Assembly (NCBI GenBank): GCA_045046905.1
Contig: JASFYU010000151.1
Location: 1 to 21,004 of the forward strand
DNA: 21,004 nucleotides
Origin: JASFYU01 sp045046905
GTDB taxonomy: Bacteria; Bacteroidota; Bacteroidia; Flavobacteriales; Flavobacteriaceae
Direction: 5' to 3'
The notes below the pieces were generated by a model that was given only the letters and a program-made list of their open reading frames with translations, had not been told where the DNA came from and searched no databases. This document shows, one piece after another, positions 1 to 7,295 of the stretch (positions are counted from its first letter, which is position 1; each line of letters opens with the position of its first letter). Made by a program: the position numbers and the translations under genes.

Positions 1-615
1 AAAAACTCCATAGAAGAGACCAAAAAACACAATAATTTTGACCTAGGTGCGGCCAAAGTATATTTTCCTTCCAATACCTTTTATAAAGATTTTTATATCG
101 ACCTAAAAAAAGGCAATGATACGGTAACCATTCACAATAGTAGAGTACCGGCGCATCGCAATTTCACCATCACCTTCGATGTTTCAAAATACTCACAAGA
201 ACAACGCAATCAACTCTTTATCGCCCGCCTCGATAAAAGATTGAAACCTAGTTATGTATCGACCTACAAAAGAAGTGGTACATTTTCAACAAGAACACGT
301 AATCTCGGCACATATACTCTAGCAAAAGACACTATAGGCCCCAAAATAAGGTCTAAGAATTTCAAGAAAAAACAATGGCTTACCAATTATCACTACCTAA
401 GCCTACATATATCAGATGATCTCAGCGGAATAGATACGTATTCAGCAACGCTGAACGGAAAATGGATTCTAATGGAATATGAGCCTAAGAAAAGTACGCT
501 TATCTATAATTTCGATGATAATATCTTAGATAAGAGACACTACGAATTGAAAGTTGTAGTAATAGATAACGTTGGTAATAAGACCACGTATGAGACCTCA
601 TTTTACAGAAAATAA
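1..615 (+). CDS. C-terminal part of a probable M23-family (peptidoglycan) metallopeptidase, 5' end outside the window
   Basis: The frame is open from base 1 to the TAA at 613-615, giving the last 204 residues of a longer protein. No catalytic domain is visible. What remains is beta-rich: a segment around residues 20-75 containing NFTITFDVSKY, then a module with DDLSGIDTY and VVVIDNVGNKTTYE, typical of the Ig-like tail that follows the peptidase domain in flavobacterial M23 (LytM-like) endopeptidases. Such proteins are exported and cleave peptidoglycan crosslinks. The assignment rests on resemblance of this tail to that family, so the enzymatic part is inferred. An ATG-like start at TTG 241 would yield 124 residues but would split the beta module, so the upstream reading is preferred. 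The TonB-dependent receptor gene follows on the same strand. Confidence 0.6.
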   Translation, partial: KNSIEETKKHNNFDLGAAKVYFPSNTFYKDFYIDLKKGNDTVTIHNSRVPAHRNFTITFDVSKYSQEQRNQLFIARLDKRLKPSYVSTYKRSGTFSTRTRNLGTYTLAKDTIGPKIRSKNFKKKQWLTNYHYLSLHISDDLSGIDTYSATLNGKWILMEYEPKKSTLIYNFDDNILDKRHYELKVVVIDNVGNKTTYETSFYRK

Positions 616-634
616 TAGGTTCAAAATGTCATAA

Positions 635-795
635 GAGGCTGTTTTGAATTTTATCAATTGTTCTTCTATGTTCATTTTTGCGCACCATTACGTTGTATTT
701 TTTTTAAGGAGCTCTGCTATAATAGCCCATTTTACCTCATACTACATAAAAAGTGGACTCTACATAACTCGAATCATACGATTCAAAACAGCCTC
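635..795. mobile_element. MITE-like element with perfect terminal inverted repeats
   Basis: Bases 634-649 (AGAGGCTGTTTTGAAT) are the exact reverse complement of 781-796 (ATTCAAAACAGCCTCT). If the ends are taken as GAGGCTG/CAGCCTC, the element is 161 bp and is flanked by TAA on both sides (632-634 and 796-798), which fits a 3-bp target duplication of the TNA type made by some IS5-family transposases. It is too short to encode a transposase, so it would be mobilised in trans. It sits exactly between an ATG-TCA (626-631) and the signal-peptide codons of the downstream receptor gene. The inverted repeat is seen directly; the family assignment is inference. Confidence 0.6.
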
Positions 796-3253
796 TAAAA
801 TCTTTCTGCTTCTATTTTCAATAGGCCATTTGACCTTACTGAAGGCACAGACCGCTATAATTACCGGAGTGATTTTAGATGAAAAAGACCACCCTTTGTC
901 CGATGTAAATATATCGACCAACAGCAAAGGCACGTATACCAATTCAGATGGGTTTTATCTTCTTCAGATTACGGCCGATATAGAGTCGTCAATTAATTTT
1001 TCGCATCTGGGGCACCAAAAAATTGTTTTAGAGAACTTAATCCTCATTACGAACGAGACCTTTGAATTTAATCCGGTGATGAAAACCGATGTCACCCAAG
1101 TAGATGGCGTGACCGTTACCCCTACCGGAGAAAAAAGCCTTGAGGGAATTAGATCCATAAGCCCTGAGGCCATTCGAAAAATACCGGGTGCCAATGCCGG
1201 CGTTGAAAATATATTAAAGCTCCTTCCTGGGGTTTCAAGCAGCAATGAACTGAGTACACAATACTCGGTAAGAGGCGGAAATTATGAAGAGAATCTGGTC
1301 TATGTTAACGAGATAGAGGTATACCGCCCTTTTCTTATTCGCGCTGCACAACAAGAAGGCTTGAGTTTTGTAAACAGTGCTATGGTTCAGAATGTACGTT
1401 TTTCCCCCGGAGGGTTCCAGGCGAAATACGGCGATAAATTATCGTCAGTGCTCGATATCACTTATAAAAATCCTGTCGCTTTTGGCACTCAAATTAACCT
1501 GAGTTTTTTAGGGGCAAGCGCAACGATTGAAACAATATCAAAACATAAAAAAATTAGCAGTATTTCAGGAGTCCGTTATCGAAATAATAGCCTTTTAGTA
1601 AACAGCAAACAAACAAAAACCAATTTCAATCCTACTTTTTTAGATTTACAGCATTACCTTACCTATCGATTTTCAAAAAATATTCATCTGAGTTTTTTAG
1701 GCAACATTTCGATAAACAATTATAAGAACCAGCCCCTTAATCGGCAAACCAATTTTGGAACACTATCAGAACCAAAGGCATTGACCGTGTTTTATGAAGG
1801 CAGTGAAAACAACCGATTTGCTACTACCCTAGGCGCCTTAAAAGCGACTTATTTTTTAAATGATCAGACGACCCTAAAACTCATTTCCTCACTGTATCAC
1901 ACCACCGAAGAAGAACATTCGGACCTTATAGCAACATATAAACTTGGCGAAGTGGATACAAATTTGGGGAGCGAATCCTTGGGAGAGGCAATTACTTCAA
2001 AGGGCATCGGGTCTCAATTCAACCGAGCACGGAATAATCTAGACGCCCTTATTTTTAATTTGAATCACAAAGGAAAACACATACGCAATGGAAAAGCTTT
2101 GGAATGGGGCTTAAAATATACCCATGAAGACATTCGAGATCAATTGAGAGAATCTGAATTCATAGACTCTGCCGGATTTTCAATTCGCCCACCCTTAGCC
2201 GCGTTTATGAACAACCAGCCTGAAGCCCCCTTTAATGCGCCTATTGTACCTTATACTGGGTTTAGCGCCAAAAATTTCGTCAAAACCAATCGTTTTTCAG
2301 GCTTTGTTCAATATAGCGAACACACATCATTAAGCAGTAGTAATATCTATTATAATATCGGAATACGGGCACATCACTGGACCGTAGGAGGTACCGATAT
2401 TACAAAAGTATCTCAAACCGTTTTTAGCCCAAGAGCACAATTTGCTATAAAACCAAAGTGGAAAAAAGACATGCTTTTTCGTGTTTCTGGTGGCATGTAT
2501 CACCAACCTCCTTTTTACAGAGAATTACGTGATATAGAAGGTAATGTACAATCAAATGTGAAAGCACAAAAATCGCTTCATCTTGTCATGGGCAATGAAT
2601 ATAGCTTTCTATTGTGGAACCGGCCCTTCACTTTAATTAGTGAAGCCTATTACAAAAAATTGGTAAATGTAAACCCGTATACTTTGGAAGATGTGCGCAT
2701 TCGATATGCCGCCAACAACAATGCCAAAGCCTATGCCTATGGGACCGAAATCAGAATGAGCGGGGCTTTTGTGCCCGGAACAGAATCTTGGATAAGCATA
2801 GGTTATCTTCAGACCAAAGAAAACATAAACGAACAAGGGTACATATCAAGACCTAGCGACCAACGATTAAAACTGGGGATTTTATTTCAGGATTATGTTC
2901 CTGAATTTCCCAATTTAAAAATGTACCTGAACCTAGTTTACAATACCGGTGTACCCGGCGGTTCTCCAAGTTATGCCAATCCCTACATTTTTCAGAATAG
3001 ATTAAGAGATTATAAGCGGGCAGATTTAGGAATTTCCCATATTTTTGTAAGCGCAAACAATAGATATTCTGAAAACCACTGGCTGTATCAATTTAAAGAA
3101 CTAAATGTTGGGGTCGAAATATTCAACCTATTCAACAACCAAAATTCGATTACCAATACATGGGTTAGAGATGTAGACAGCAAACAACAATTTGCCATCC
3201 CTAATTTTATGACGACTAGAACGCTTAATTTAAGGTTGAACATGCGATTTTAA
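668..3253 (+). CDS. TonB-dependent outer-membrane receptor with CarboxypepD_reg-like N-terminal domain
   Basis: About 860 residues. Counting from ATG 668: a hydrophobic export signal near residues 43-61 ending LLKAQ, a carboxypeptidase-regulatory-like beta domain at about 64-140 (ITGVILDE, SDGFYLLQ), a plug domain at about 160-270 (QYSVRGGNYEENLVYVNE, SPGGFQAKYGDKLSSVLDI), then a long beta-barrel ending in aromatic LNLRLNMRF. Receptors of this kind import large ligands using TonB/ExbBD energy; the ligand is unknown and there is no SusD partner, so a polysaccharide role is not indicated. The reading frame continues upstream to TTG 644, but all sequence before codon 797 belongs to the MITE-like element. 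Either start gives an unusually long leader before the signal peptide, suggesting that the native start was displaced. The protein body looks intact with no frameshift. Confidence 0.85.
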   Translation: MFIFAHHYVVFFLRSSAIIAHFTSYYIKSGLYITRIIRFKTASKIFLLLFSIGHLTLLKAQTAIITGVILDEKDHPLSDVNISTNSKGTYTNSDGFYLLQITADIESSINFSHLGHQKIVLENLILITNETFEFNPVMKTDVTQVDGVTVTPTGEKSLEGIRSISPEAIRKIPGANAGVENILKLLPGVSSSNELSTQYSVRGGNYEENLVYVNEIEVYRPFLIRAAQQEGLSFVNSAMVQNVRFSPGGFQAKYGDKLSSVLDITYKNPVAFGTQINLSFLGASATIETISKHKKISSISGVRYRNNSLLVNSKQTKTNFNPTFLDLQHYLTYRFSKNIHLSFLGNISINNYKNQPLNRQTNFGTLSEPKALTVFYEGSENNRFATTLGALKATYFLNDQTTLKLISSLYHTTEEEHSDLIATYKLGEVDTNLGSESLGEAITSKGIGSQFNRARNNLDALIFNLNHKGKHIRNGKALEWGLKYTHEDIRDQLRESEFIDSAGFSIRPPLAAFMNNQPEAPFNAPIVPYTGFSAKNFVKTNRFSGFVQYSEHTSLSSSNIYYNIGIRAHHWTVGGTDITKVSQTVFSPRAQFAIKPKWKKDMLFRVSGGMYHQPPFYRELRDIEGNVQSNVKAQKSLHLVMGNEYSFLLWNRPFTLISEAYYKKLVNVNPYTLEDVRIRYAANNNAKAYAYGTEIRMSGAFVPGTESWISIGYLQTKENINEQGYISRPSDQRLKLGILFQDYVPEFPNLKMYLNLVYNTGVPGGSPSYANPYIFQNRLRDYKRADLGISHIFVSANNRYSENHWLYQFKELNVGVEIFNLFNNQNSITNTWVRDVDSKQQFAIPNFMTTRTLNLRLNMRF

Positions 3254-3280
3254 AACCTATAATACCTGTAAACTTATATA

Positions 3281-3934
3281 ATGATAAAAACTGTTTTCCC
3301 CGCCCTTCTCTTTCTTTTTTGTGTTGCTTCGAGCGCCCAAAAAAATATATATGAAAATGACAAATTCGATGCTTTGAGTGAAACGCATCAAATGTTGGCC
3401 ATAATTCCTTTTTTTACCAATCTTGACCTGAAAAATAACATTTCGAAGAAAGAGCTGGAAAGCTTGGAAGAAAAAGAAGGATATGCGGTGCAGAACGCAC
3501 TTGAAACTTATTTTTCAAAACGTAAAAAAAAGAAAAAATTCTCTGTTGAATTTCAGAATACAAAAAATACAAATGCCATTTTATCACAAAACAATATCTC
3601 ATATAAGAATATTGATGTCTATACCATTAAGCAGTTATCTGAAATATTAAAAGTCGATGGTATAATTAGCGGGAATATGGATATCAACATCCTATTATCG
3701 AAAGGTATTTCAACCGATTTTAGTTTCATCGATTATTTTTCAGGTAATGCCAATCACGGTCGTATCGGTGTTAAGATAAGTGACGGCAGAACGGGTAAGT
3801 TACTTTGGAAATACGAAAAGCAGATCAATAAAAAATCAGGAAAAAACACCAATGTCTTAATCGATAAAATGATGAAATTGGCCGCACGAAAATTTCCCTA
3901 TGACCGAGAAAAAAGGAGAGATAGAAAAAAATGA
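3281..3934 (+). CDS. Small secreted protein of unknown function, possibly with a CsgG/GNA1162-like fold
   Basis: A protein of 217 residues starting with ATG 27 bp after the receptor stop codon, so the two are probably co-transcribed. A signal peptide is clear (residues 1-19, hydrophobic FPALLFLFCVASSA then Q). The mature part has alternating helices and strands: MLAIIPFF (about 38-45), a lysine-rich helix (about 79-87), ILKVDGIISGNMDINILL (about 122-139), and VKISDGRTGKLLWKYEKQ (about 163-180). The combination of an early strand, a helix that ends in VDGIISG and a late strand followed by TGKLLWKYE resembles envelope proteins of the CsgG/TolB-N/GNA1162 type that sense or assemble at the outer membrane, but this is a pattern impression only. 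The C-terminus is very basic (DREKRRDRKK). No enzymatic motif was found. Confidence 0.7.
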   Translation: MIKTVFPALLFLFCVASSAQKNIYENDKFDALSETHQMLAIIPFFTNLDLKNNISKKELESLEEKEGYAVQNALETYFSKRKKKKKFSVEFQNTKNTNAILSQNNISYKNIDVYTIKQLSEILKVDGIISGNMDINILLSKGISTDFSFIDYFSGNANHGRIGVKISDGRTGKLLWKYEKQINKKSGKNTNVLIDKMMKLAARKFPYDREKRRDRKK

Positions 3935-3971
3935 ATGAATGAATAAAGGAATGAAACCTATTGCTTGAAAT

Positions 3972-5120
3972 TTACTTTTCAACAAATGCCTTTAATTGAC
4001 CAATAGTATAATCAAGTTCTTCTTTGGTATTATATTTTGAGAAAGAAAAACGCAAAGAAGGCTTTTTAAGGTCTTCATCTGACAATATCTCTGCAAGCAC
4101 ATGAGACCCCGTACTACTTCCTGATTGGCACGCACTACCCTTAGAGCATGCAATACCCTTGATGTCTAAATGAAATAAGAGCATCATTGCCTTCTCCTCA
4201 CTAATGGGTAAACGCACATTGACCAAGGTGTATGTGCTTTTTCCCATCTTGCCCGAAAGACCGTTGAATTTCACATTGGGTATTTCTTTGACAATGGTAT
4301 CGATAAAATATTTCTTCAGTCCGCTTATATATTTTTTCTCCTCCTCTAACTTATCATAGGCAACTACAAAGGCTTCCTCTAGTCCTATAATATTATGATA
4401 GGCTTCGGTTCCTGCCCTATAACCTCGTTCTTGAGAACCTCCAGAGATCATAGGCCTTAATCCAGAGTTCTTTTTAATATACACAAACCCTATTCCTTTT
4501 GGGCCATGAAATTTATGTGCTGTAGCTACAAGAAAGTCTATGGGCGTTTTTTGTACATCCCAGGCATAACGCCCTACTGATTGTACCGTATCCGAATGAA
4601 AAAGAGCATTGTTTTCTTGACACAAGATGCCAATTGCCTTCAAGTCGATCATATTACCGATCTCATTGTTTACATGCATCAGGCTTACCAATTTCTTAGA
4701 ATCATCCTTTTTTAATAATTCCTCCAAATGAGAAAGCTTGGGGTTTCCACCATCGTCCAATTGTACATACTGCAGATTAATACTGTATTCTTTCTGTAAG
4801 TCCTCAGCGGTATGTAGCACCGCATGATGCTCAATTCTTGAAATAATCATGGTCTTAACTCCTAGATCCCGTACTGCAGATCTAAGAATCATATTATCGG
4901 CCTCGGTACCCCCAGAAGTAAAAATGATTTCAGAAGCTTGAGCATTTATATATTTCGCAATGGTTTTTCGGGCGCTTTCGATGCCCGTCTTGGCGGATCT
5001 ACCATAACTATGTGTAGAAGATGGGTTACCGTAAAAATTAGATAATGCATCTTGCATTTTAGAAATTACACTTCCCCTAACCCTTGTTGTCGCAGCATTG
5101 TCGAGATATATCTTATCCAT
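3972..5120 (-). CDS. Cysteine desulfurase, IscS/NifS-type class V aminotransferase
   Basis: A 382-residue PLP enzyme that takes sulfur from L-cysteine, giving alanine and an enzyme persulfide for Fe-S clusters or thiolated tRNA. Visible signatures: N-terminal YLDNAATT (5-12); EHHAVL with the PLP-stacking His98 or 99; HSDTVQ with Asp177 and Gln180; ATAHKFHGPKGIGF with Lys203 as the Schiff-base lysine; GTEAYHNIIG; and the catalytic loop GSACQSGSSTGSH with Cys331 as the sulfur acceptor. A long loop around Cys331 and the length place it in class I (IscS/NifS) rather than SufS. No iscU or suf genes lie beside it, so its sulfur acceptor cannot be read from context. It converges on the secreted-protein gene with only 37 bp between stops, and is divergent from the lipoprotein gene. 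Confidence 0.93.
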   Translation of the reverse strand: MDKIYLDNAATTRVRGSVISKMQDALSNFYGNPSSTHSYGRSAKTGIESARKTIAKYINAQASEIIFTSGGTEADNMILRSAVRDLGVKTMIISRIEHHAVLHTAEDLQKEYSINLQYVQLDDGGNPKLSHLEELLKKDDSKKLVSLMHVNNEIGNMIDLKAIGILCQENNALFHSDTVQSVGRYAWDVQKTPIDFLVATAHKFHGPKGIGFVYIKKNSGLRPMISGGSQERGYRAGTEAYHNIIGLEEAFVVAYDKLEEEKKYISGLKKYFIDTIVKEIPNVKFNGLSGKMGKSTYTLVNVRLPISEEKAMMLLFHLDIKGIACSKGSACQSGSSTGSHVLAEILSDEDLKKPSLRFSFSKYNTKEELDYTIGQLKAFVEK

Positions 5121-5225
5121 ACCTATAAAAAAATCAAATTCAAACCTTGTAAAATTAGCGGTTTTTGCGTTAATTTCTACCCAAATAGGAATAAACTTAT
5201 GGTATATTTCACTTAAATTTGGGGC

Positions 5226-5729
5226 ATGAAGAAACTCTTGTTTTTTGGCTTTTTATCACTTTTGATTTCCTGCGATGACGGGGATTTACAAATTGAAACT
5301 ATAGATTTCGATAGTGTTTCGATTCAGGACTGTAGCGATATCGATGTAGGCAAAATTAATGTACTATTTAAGATTAATGAGGATGAAGCTTTGATACTTA
5401 CCCTGCCCGATGGCCTTCTTAAGAATGAAATTTCAGAGACTGAAATAAGCAGTAAAGTGCCTAATGCATCAAAAATTTCTTATCGAATATTCTCCGATAA
5501 GGTCGCTGCAAACTATTTCTGTGATGAAATTCCATTGACCAGTCCTACGGTACTAGAGGAAATCGAAGCCGAGGGAGGAAGCATACTCATTACCACAACA
5601 AGCACTGATTCTATTACGTTTACCCATGAGATTAGATTGAGTGAGATTTCATTTGTCACCTCAACAAATACTCGTATTACCAACTTGAACATCAATGACT
5701 TTGGGTCGGTGACGACCAAAATAAAGTAG
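5226..5729 (+). CDS. Small lipoprotein of unknown function
   Basis: A 167-residue protein with a lipoprotein signal peptide: MKKLLFFGFLSLL followed by the lipobox LISC, making Cys16 the lipidated residue. The Asp-Asp directly after Cys is common in Bacteroidota lipoproteins. The remainder is acidic and beta-rich with Thr/Ser-rich stretches (ITTTSTDSITFTHEIRLSEI, about 122-141). Two further Cys residues (about 37 and 99) might form a disulfide. No known domain was recognised. It is divergent from the cysteine desulfurase (105-bp gap) and convergent with the Smr gene (4 bp between the stops), so it forms a single-gene unit. Confidence 0.75.
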   Translation: MKKLLFFGFLSLLISCDDGDLQIETIDFDSVSIQDCSDIDVGKINVLFKINEDEALILTLPDGLLKNEISETEISSKVPNASKISYRIFSDKVAANYFCDEIPLTSPTVLEEIEAEGGSILITTTSTDSITFTHEIRLSEISFVTSTNTRITNLNINDFGSVTTKIK

Positions 5730-5733
5730 TAAA

Positions 5734-6282
5734 TCAGGTATTCTGAGACATATATACCTCTGTTGCACCCATGCCATACTTTTGATAATCGGCATCATAA
5801 TATTTTACGTTTTCATAGCGCCCGAATAAATAGTAAAGCTCTTCACGTAGCACCCCTTCGCCTACACCGTGTATAAAGACTATTTTTTGAATGCGCTTTC
5901 GTATAGCGAATTCTAATTGCCTCTTGGCCGTCTCCATCTGTATATTCAATATCTCATGACTAGAGAGCCCTTTGCTCGATTTTACCAATTGATTTATATG
6001 AAGATCAACTTCCATCTTAGGAGCATTGCGTTCCTTAACTTTGGTTATTCTTGATTTTCTTGTGGGCCGAAGTTCCTTTTCTTTTTTTACTTGTGCCGCT
6101 TCATAATTGGTGACATGAATGGATCCATAAGCAGGCATTTTGACAAGTTCAGATGCATGAAAATCGAGTACAAACCCCTCATTACTCTCAATGGTAATTT
6201 CATCTGATTTCACCCTAATGACCACTCCCTTTACGGTATCATCAATTCCTTCAACGCTATCACCTACCTCAAAAACTGTCAT
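5734..6282 (-). CDS. Smr-domain protein (MutS2-type C-terminal domain, stand-alone)
   Basis: A 182-residue protein with two parts. Residues 1-50 form a small beta-barrel-like segment (VGDSVEGIDDTVKGVVIRV), resembling the KOW/Tudor-like module found in front of Smr domains in Bacteroidota. Residues about 88-178 form an Smr domain with the two hallmark motifs, VDLH at 92-95 and HGVGEG at 138-143 (consensus HGxGxG). A charged Lys/Arg linker (about 66-88) joins them. Smr domains are structure-specific or ribosome-associated endonucleases; recent work on the wider family points to cleavage of mRNA at collided ribosomes, while older annotation calls short ones MutS-like repair proteins. Which applies here cannot be told from sequence. 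There is no MutS ATPase part. Confidence 0.88.
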   Translation of the reverse strand: MTVFEVGDSVEGIDDTVKGVVIRVKSDEITIESNEGFVLDFHASELVKMPAYGSIHVTNYEAAQVKKEKELRPTRKSRITKVKERNAPKMEVDLHINQLVKSSKGLSSHEILNIQMETAKRQLEFAIRKRIQKIVFIHGVGEGVLREELYYLFGRYENVKYYDADYQKYGMGATEVYMSQNT

Positions 6283-6300
6283 GAATATGTTTTAAATCTT

Positions 6301-6334
6301 CAAAATTAATGGTATTTTTCAGTATCAGAACAAT
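6301..6334 (-). promoter_or_regulatory. Candidate Bacteroidota-type promoter of the Smr gene
   Basis: On the minus strand TAATTTTG (6308-6301) matches the Bacteroidota -7 box TAnnTTTG, and ATTG (6334-6331) lies 22 bp upstream as a 3-of-4 match to the -33 box TTTG. The -7 box is 18 bp before the Smr ATG. It overlaps the start codon of the divergent DUF2752 gene. Consensus match only. Confidence 0.35.
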
Positions 6335-6659
6335 ATTGGAAATGAAATTGACCTTATCTTTATTTTTATTCCGAATAGAAAATTATATGTTGCCATGCAT
6401 GAACAAAAAACTATTTGGCATCGATTGTCCTGGTTGCGGAATACAGCGTTCGACAATTCATCTGCTCAAAGGTGAGTTTACTGCCGCATTTGAGATGTAC
6501 CCGGCAATTTATAGCTTACTCTCCCTTGTTATTTTTGCCATTGCTGGTCAGTTTATTAAATTTCGGTATGACACACAAATTAAGTTTTTTCTTGGGGTTC
6601 TTACCGTCATTATTATTATCACGAACTATATTTTAAAAATAAACAACTTAATACACTAA
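6309..6659 (+). CDS. DUF2752 membrane protein
   Basis: A 116-residue protein carrying the DUF2752 signature CPGCGIQRS (about 39-47), preceded by LPCMNKKLFGID, with two hydrophobic segments at about 65-80 and 90-108. DUF2752 proteins are small membrane proteins of unknown function whose paired cysteines suggest metal or redox chemistry. Start choice is uncertain: ATG 6309 gives a hydrophobic N-terminal extension (about residues 13-23) that could be a further membrane segment, while ATG 6342 or 6387 would also give a plausible family member. The stop is 4 bp before the next gene, so the two form an operon. It is divergent from the Smr gene, with only 26 bp between the annotated starts. Confidence 0.8.
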   Translation: MVFFSIRTILEMKLTLSLFLFRIENYMLPCMNKKLFGIDCPGCGIQRSTIHLLKGEFTAAFEMYPAIYSLLSLVIFAIAGQFIKFRYDTQIKFFLGVLTVIIIITNYILKINNLIH

Positions 6660-6663
6660 ACCT

Positions 6664-6993
6664 ATGGAACAACAAAAACTACCTAATGGAACCCTTATTC
6701 TTGTTTTTGGAATCCTTGCAATAGTAACCTGCTGCTGTTACGGAATTCTTGGAATTATTTTTGGTGTCGTCGCCTTGGTATTAGCCAAGAAAGCGATTGT
6801 ACTTTACAAATTAGAACCAGAGCTATACTCTAATTACGGCAATGTCAAAACCGGAAAAATATTGGCCATTATCGGAATTGTTTTAAGTGTACTCTATTTA
6901 TTGATGACCGTCGGCGCAATTTCATATTTTGGTTGGGATGCCATGGAAGACCCTGAACTGCTCAAAGAGAGAATTGAAGATTTCATGGACTAA
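6664..6993 (+). CDS. CCC-motif (DUF4190-like) membrane protein
   Basis: A 109-residue protein with two hydrophobic hairpin segments, GTLILVFGILAIVTCCCYG (about 9-27, running on to about 41) and ILAIIGIVLSVLYLLMTVGA (about 67-86). The consecutive Cys-Cys-Cys in the first segment (24-26) is the hallmark of the flavobacterial CCC-motif membrane proteins, which share the DUF4190-like topology. The soluble loop between segments ends in GNVKTGKILAI, a common feature of this group. Its tail is acidic (EDPELLKERIEDFMD). Function is unknown. It follows the DUF2752 gene by 4 bp, an arrangement familiar in Flavobacteriia, which suggests that the two cysteine-rich membrane proteins work together. Confidence 0.85.
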   Translation: MEQQKLPNGTLILVFGILAIVTCCCYGILGIIFGVVALVLAKKAIVLYKLEPELYSNYGNVKTGKILAIIGIVLSVLYLLMTVGAISYFGWDAMEDPELLKERIEDFMD

Positions 6994-7144
6994 CGAGTTG
7001 CTTTCGTGCATATTAGAAACCACTTGTTTTATCAGCGAGTTTGGCATGTTCAGAAACCGCTTGCTTTACTTTAAATGCTAGGAAACTTGTCTTGCCCCGC
7101 AAGTGCCAGTTTGTAACTGGTACCGTACCGCGTTAGTCTAAGAC
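6994..7144. other. Spacer with an imperfect direct repeat and two small hairpins
   Basis: No gene is visible. An imperfect direct duplication pairs 6994-7030 with 7036-7067, sharing CGAGTT, GCAT, AGAAACC and CTTG in the same order. Two small hairpins follow: CTTGC-ccc-GCAAG (7091-7103) and CCAGTT-tgt-AACTGG (7106-7120). This could be decayed coding DNA or a structured 3' UTR of the CCC-motif gene. Confidence 0.4.
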
Positions 7145-7192
7145 AATAAAGAAAAAAACCACTACAGCAATGTTGTGGTTTTTTTCTTTATT
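7145..7192. terminator. Bidirectional rho-independent terminator
   Basis: A perfect 18-bp stem pairs 7145-7162 with 7175-7192 around a 12-nt loop. The GC-containing top of the stem (ACCAC/GTGGT) is flanked by seven A on one side and seven T on the other, so each strand ends in a U-rich tract. It lies between the converging CCC-motif gene and rocD and would stop transcription from both. Confidence 0.85.
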
Positions 7193-7244
7193 TGAGAGAA
7201 GATAGTAAAGTGATTGTCTCTATTTGTGACGGTATATAGGGTTA

Positions 7245-7275
7245 GCTTGTTTGTAGTCACTCACTACAAACAAGC
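7245..7275. repeat. Perfect 13-bp inverted repeat (hairpin) behind rocD
   Basis: GCTTGTTTGTAGT (7245-7257) pairs perfectly with 7263-7275 around the 5-nt spacer CACTC. It lies 20 bp past the rocD stop on the minus strand and has no T-run on either side, so it is more likely an mRNA-stabilising 3' hairpin than a terminator by itself; the stronger terminator at 7145-7192 follows. Confidence 0.55.
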
Positions 7276-7295
7276 AGTAGCGGACGGGAATCATT

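Noticed and set aside
760..1245. Minus-strand open frames opposite the receptor's N-terminal domains
   Set aside because: The plus-strand frame encodes recognised CarboxypepD_reg and plug domains; the minus frames have no family features or start context.
3932..3952. GAAT tandem repeat between the converging genes
   Set aside because: Only about three to four units of a 4-bp motif; too short to treat as a meaningful repeat or phase-variation tract.
5214..5221. TAAATTTG in front of the lipoprotein gene as a -7 promoter box
   Set aside because: It matches TAnnTTTG but ends only 4 bp before the ATG, and no TTTG-like box lies 17-23 bp upstream.
6988..7140. GACTAACG and CGTTAGTC as possible ends of an integron attC site
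   Set aside because: The two 8-mers are complementary, but neither matches the RYYYAAC/GTTRRRY core exactly. The first overlaps the stop codon of the CCC-motif gene, the sequence between does not pair as an attC stem, and the length exceeds the usual range.
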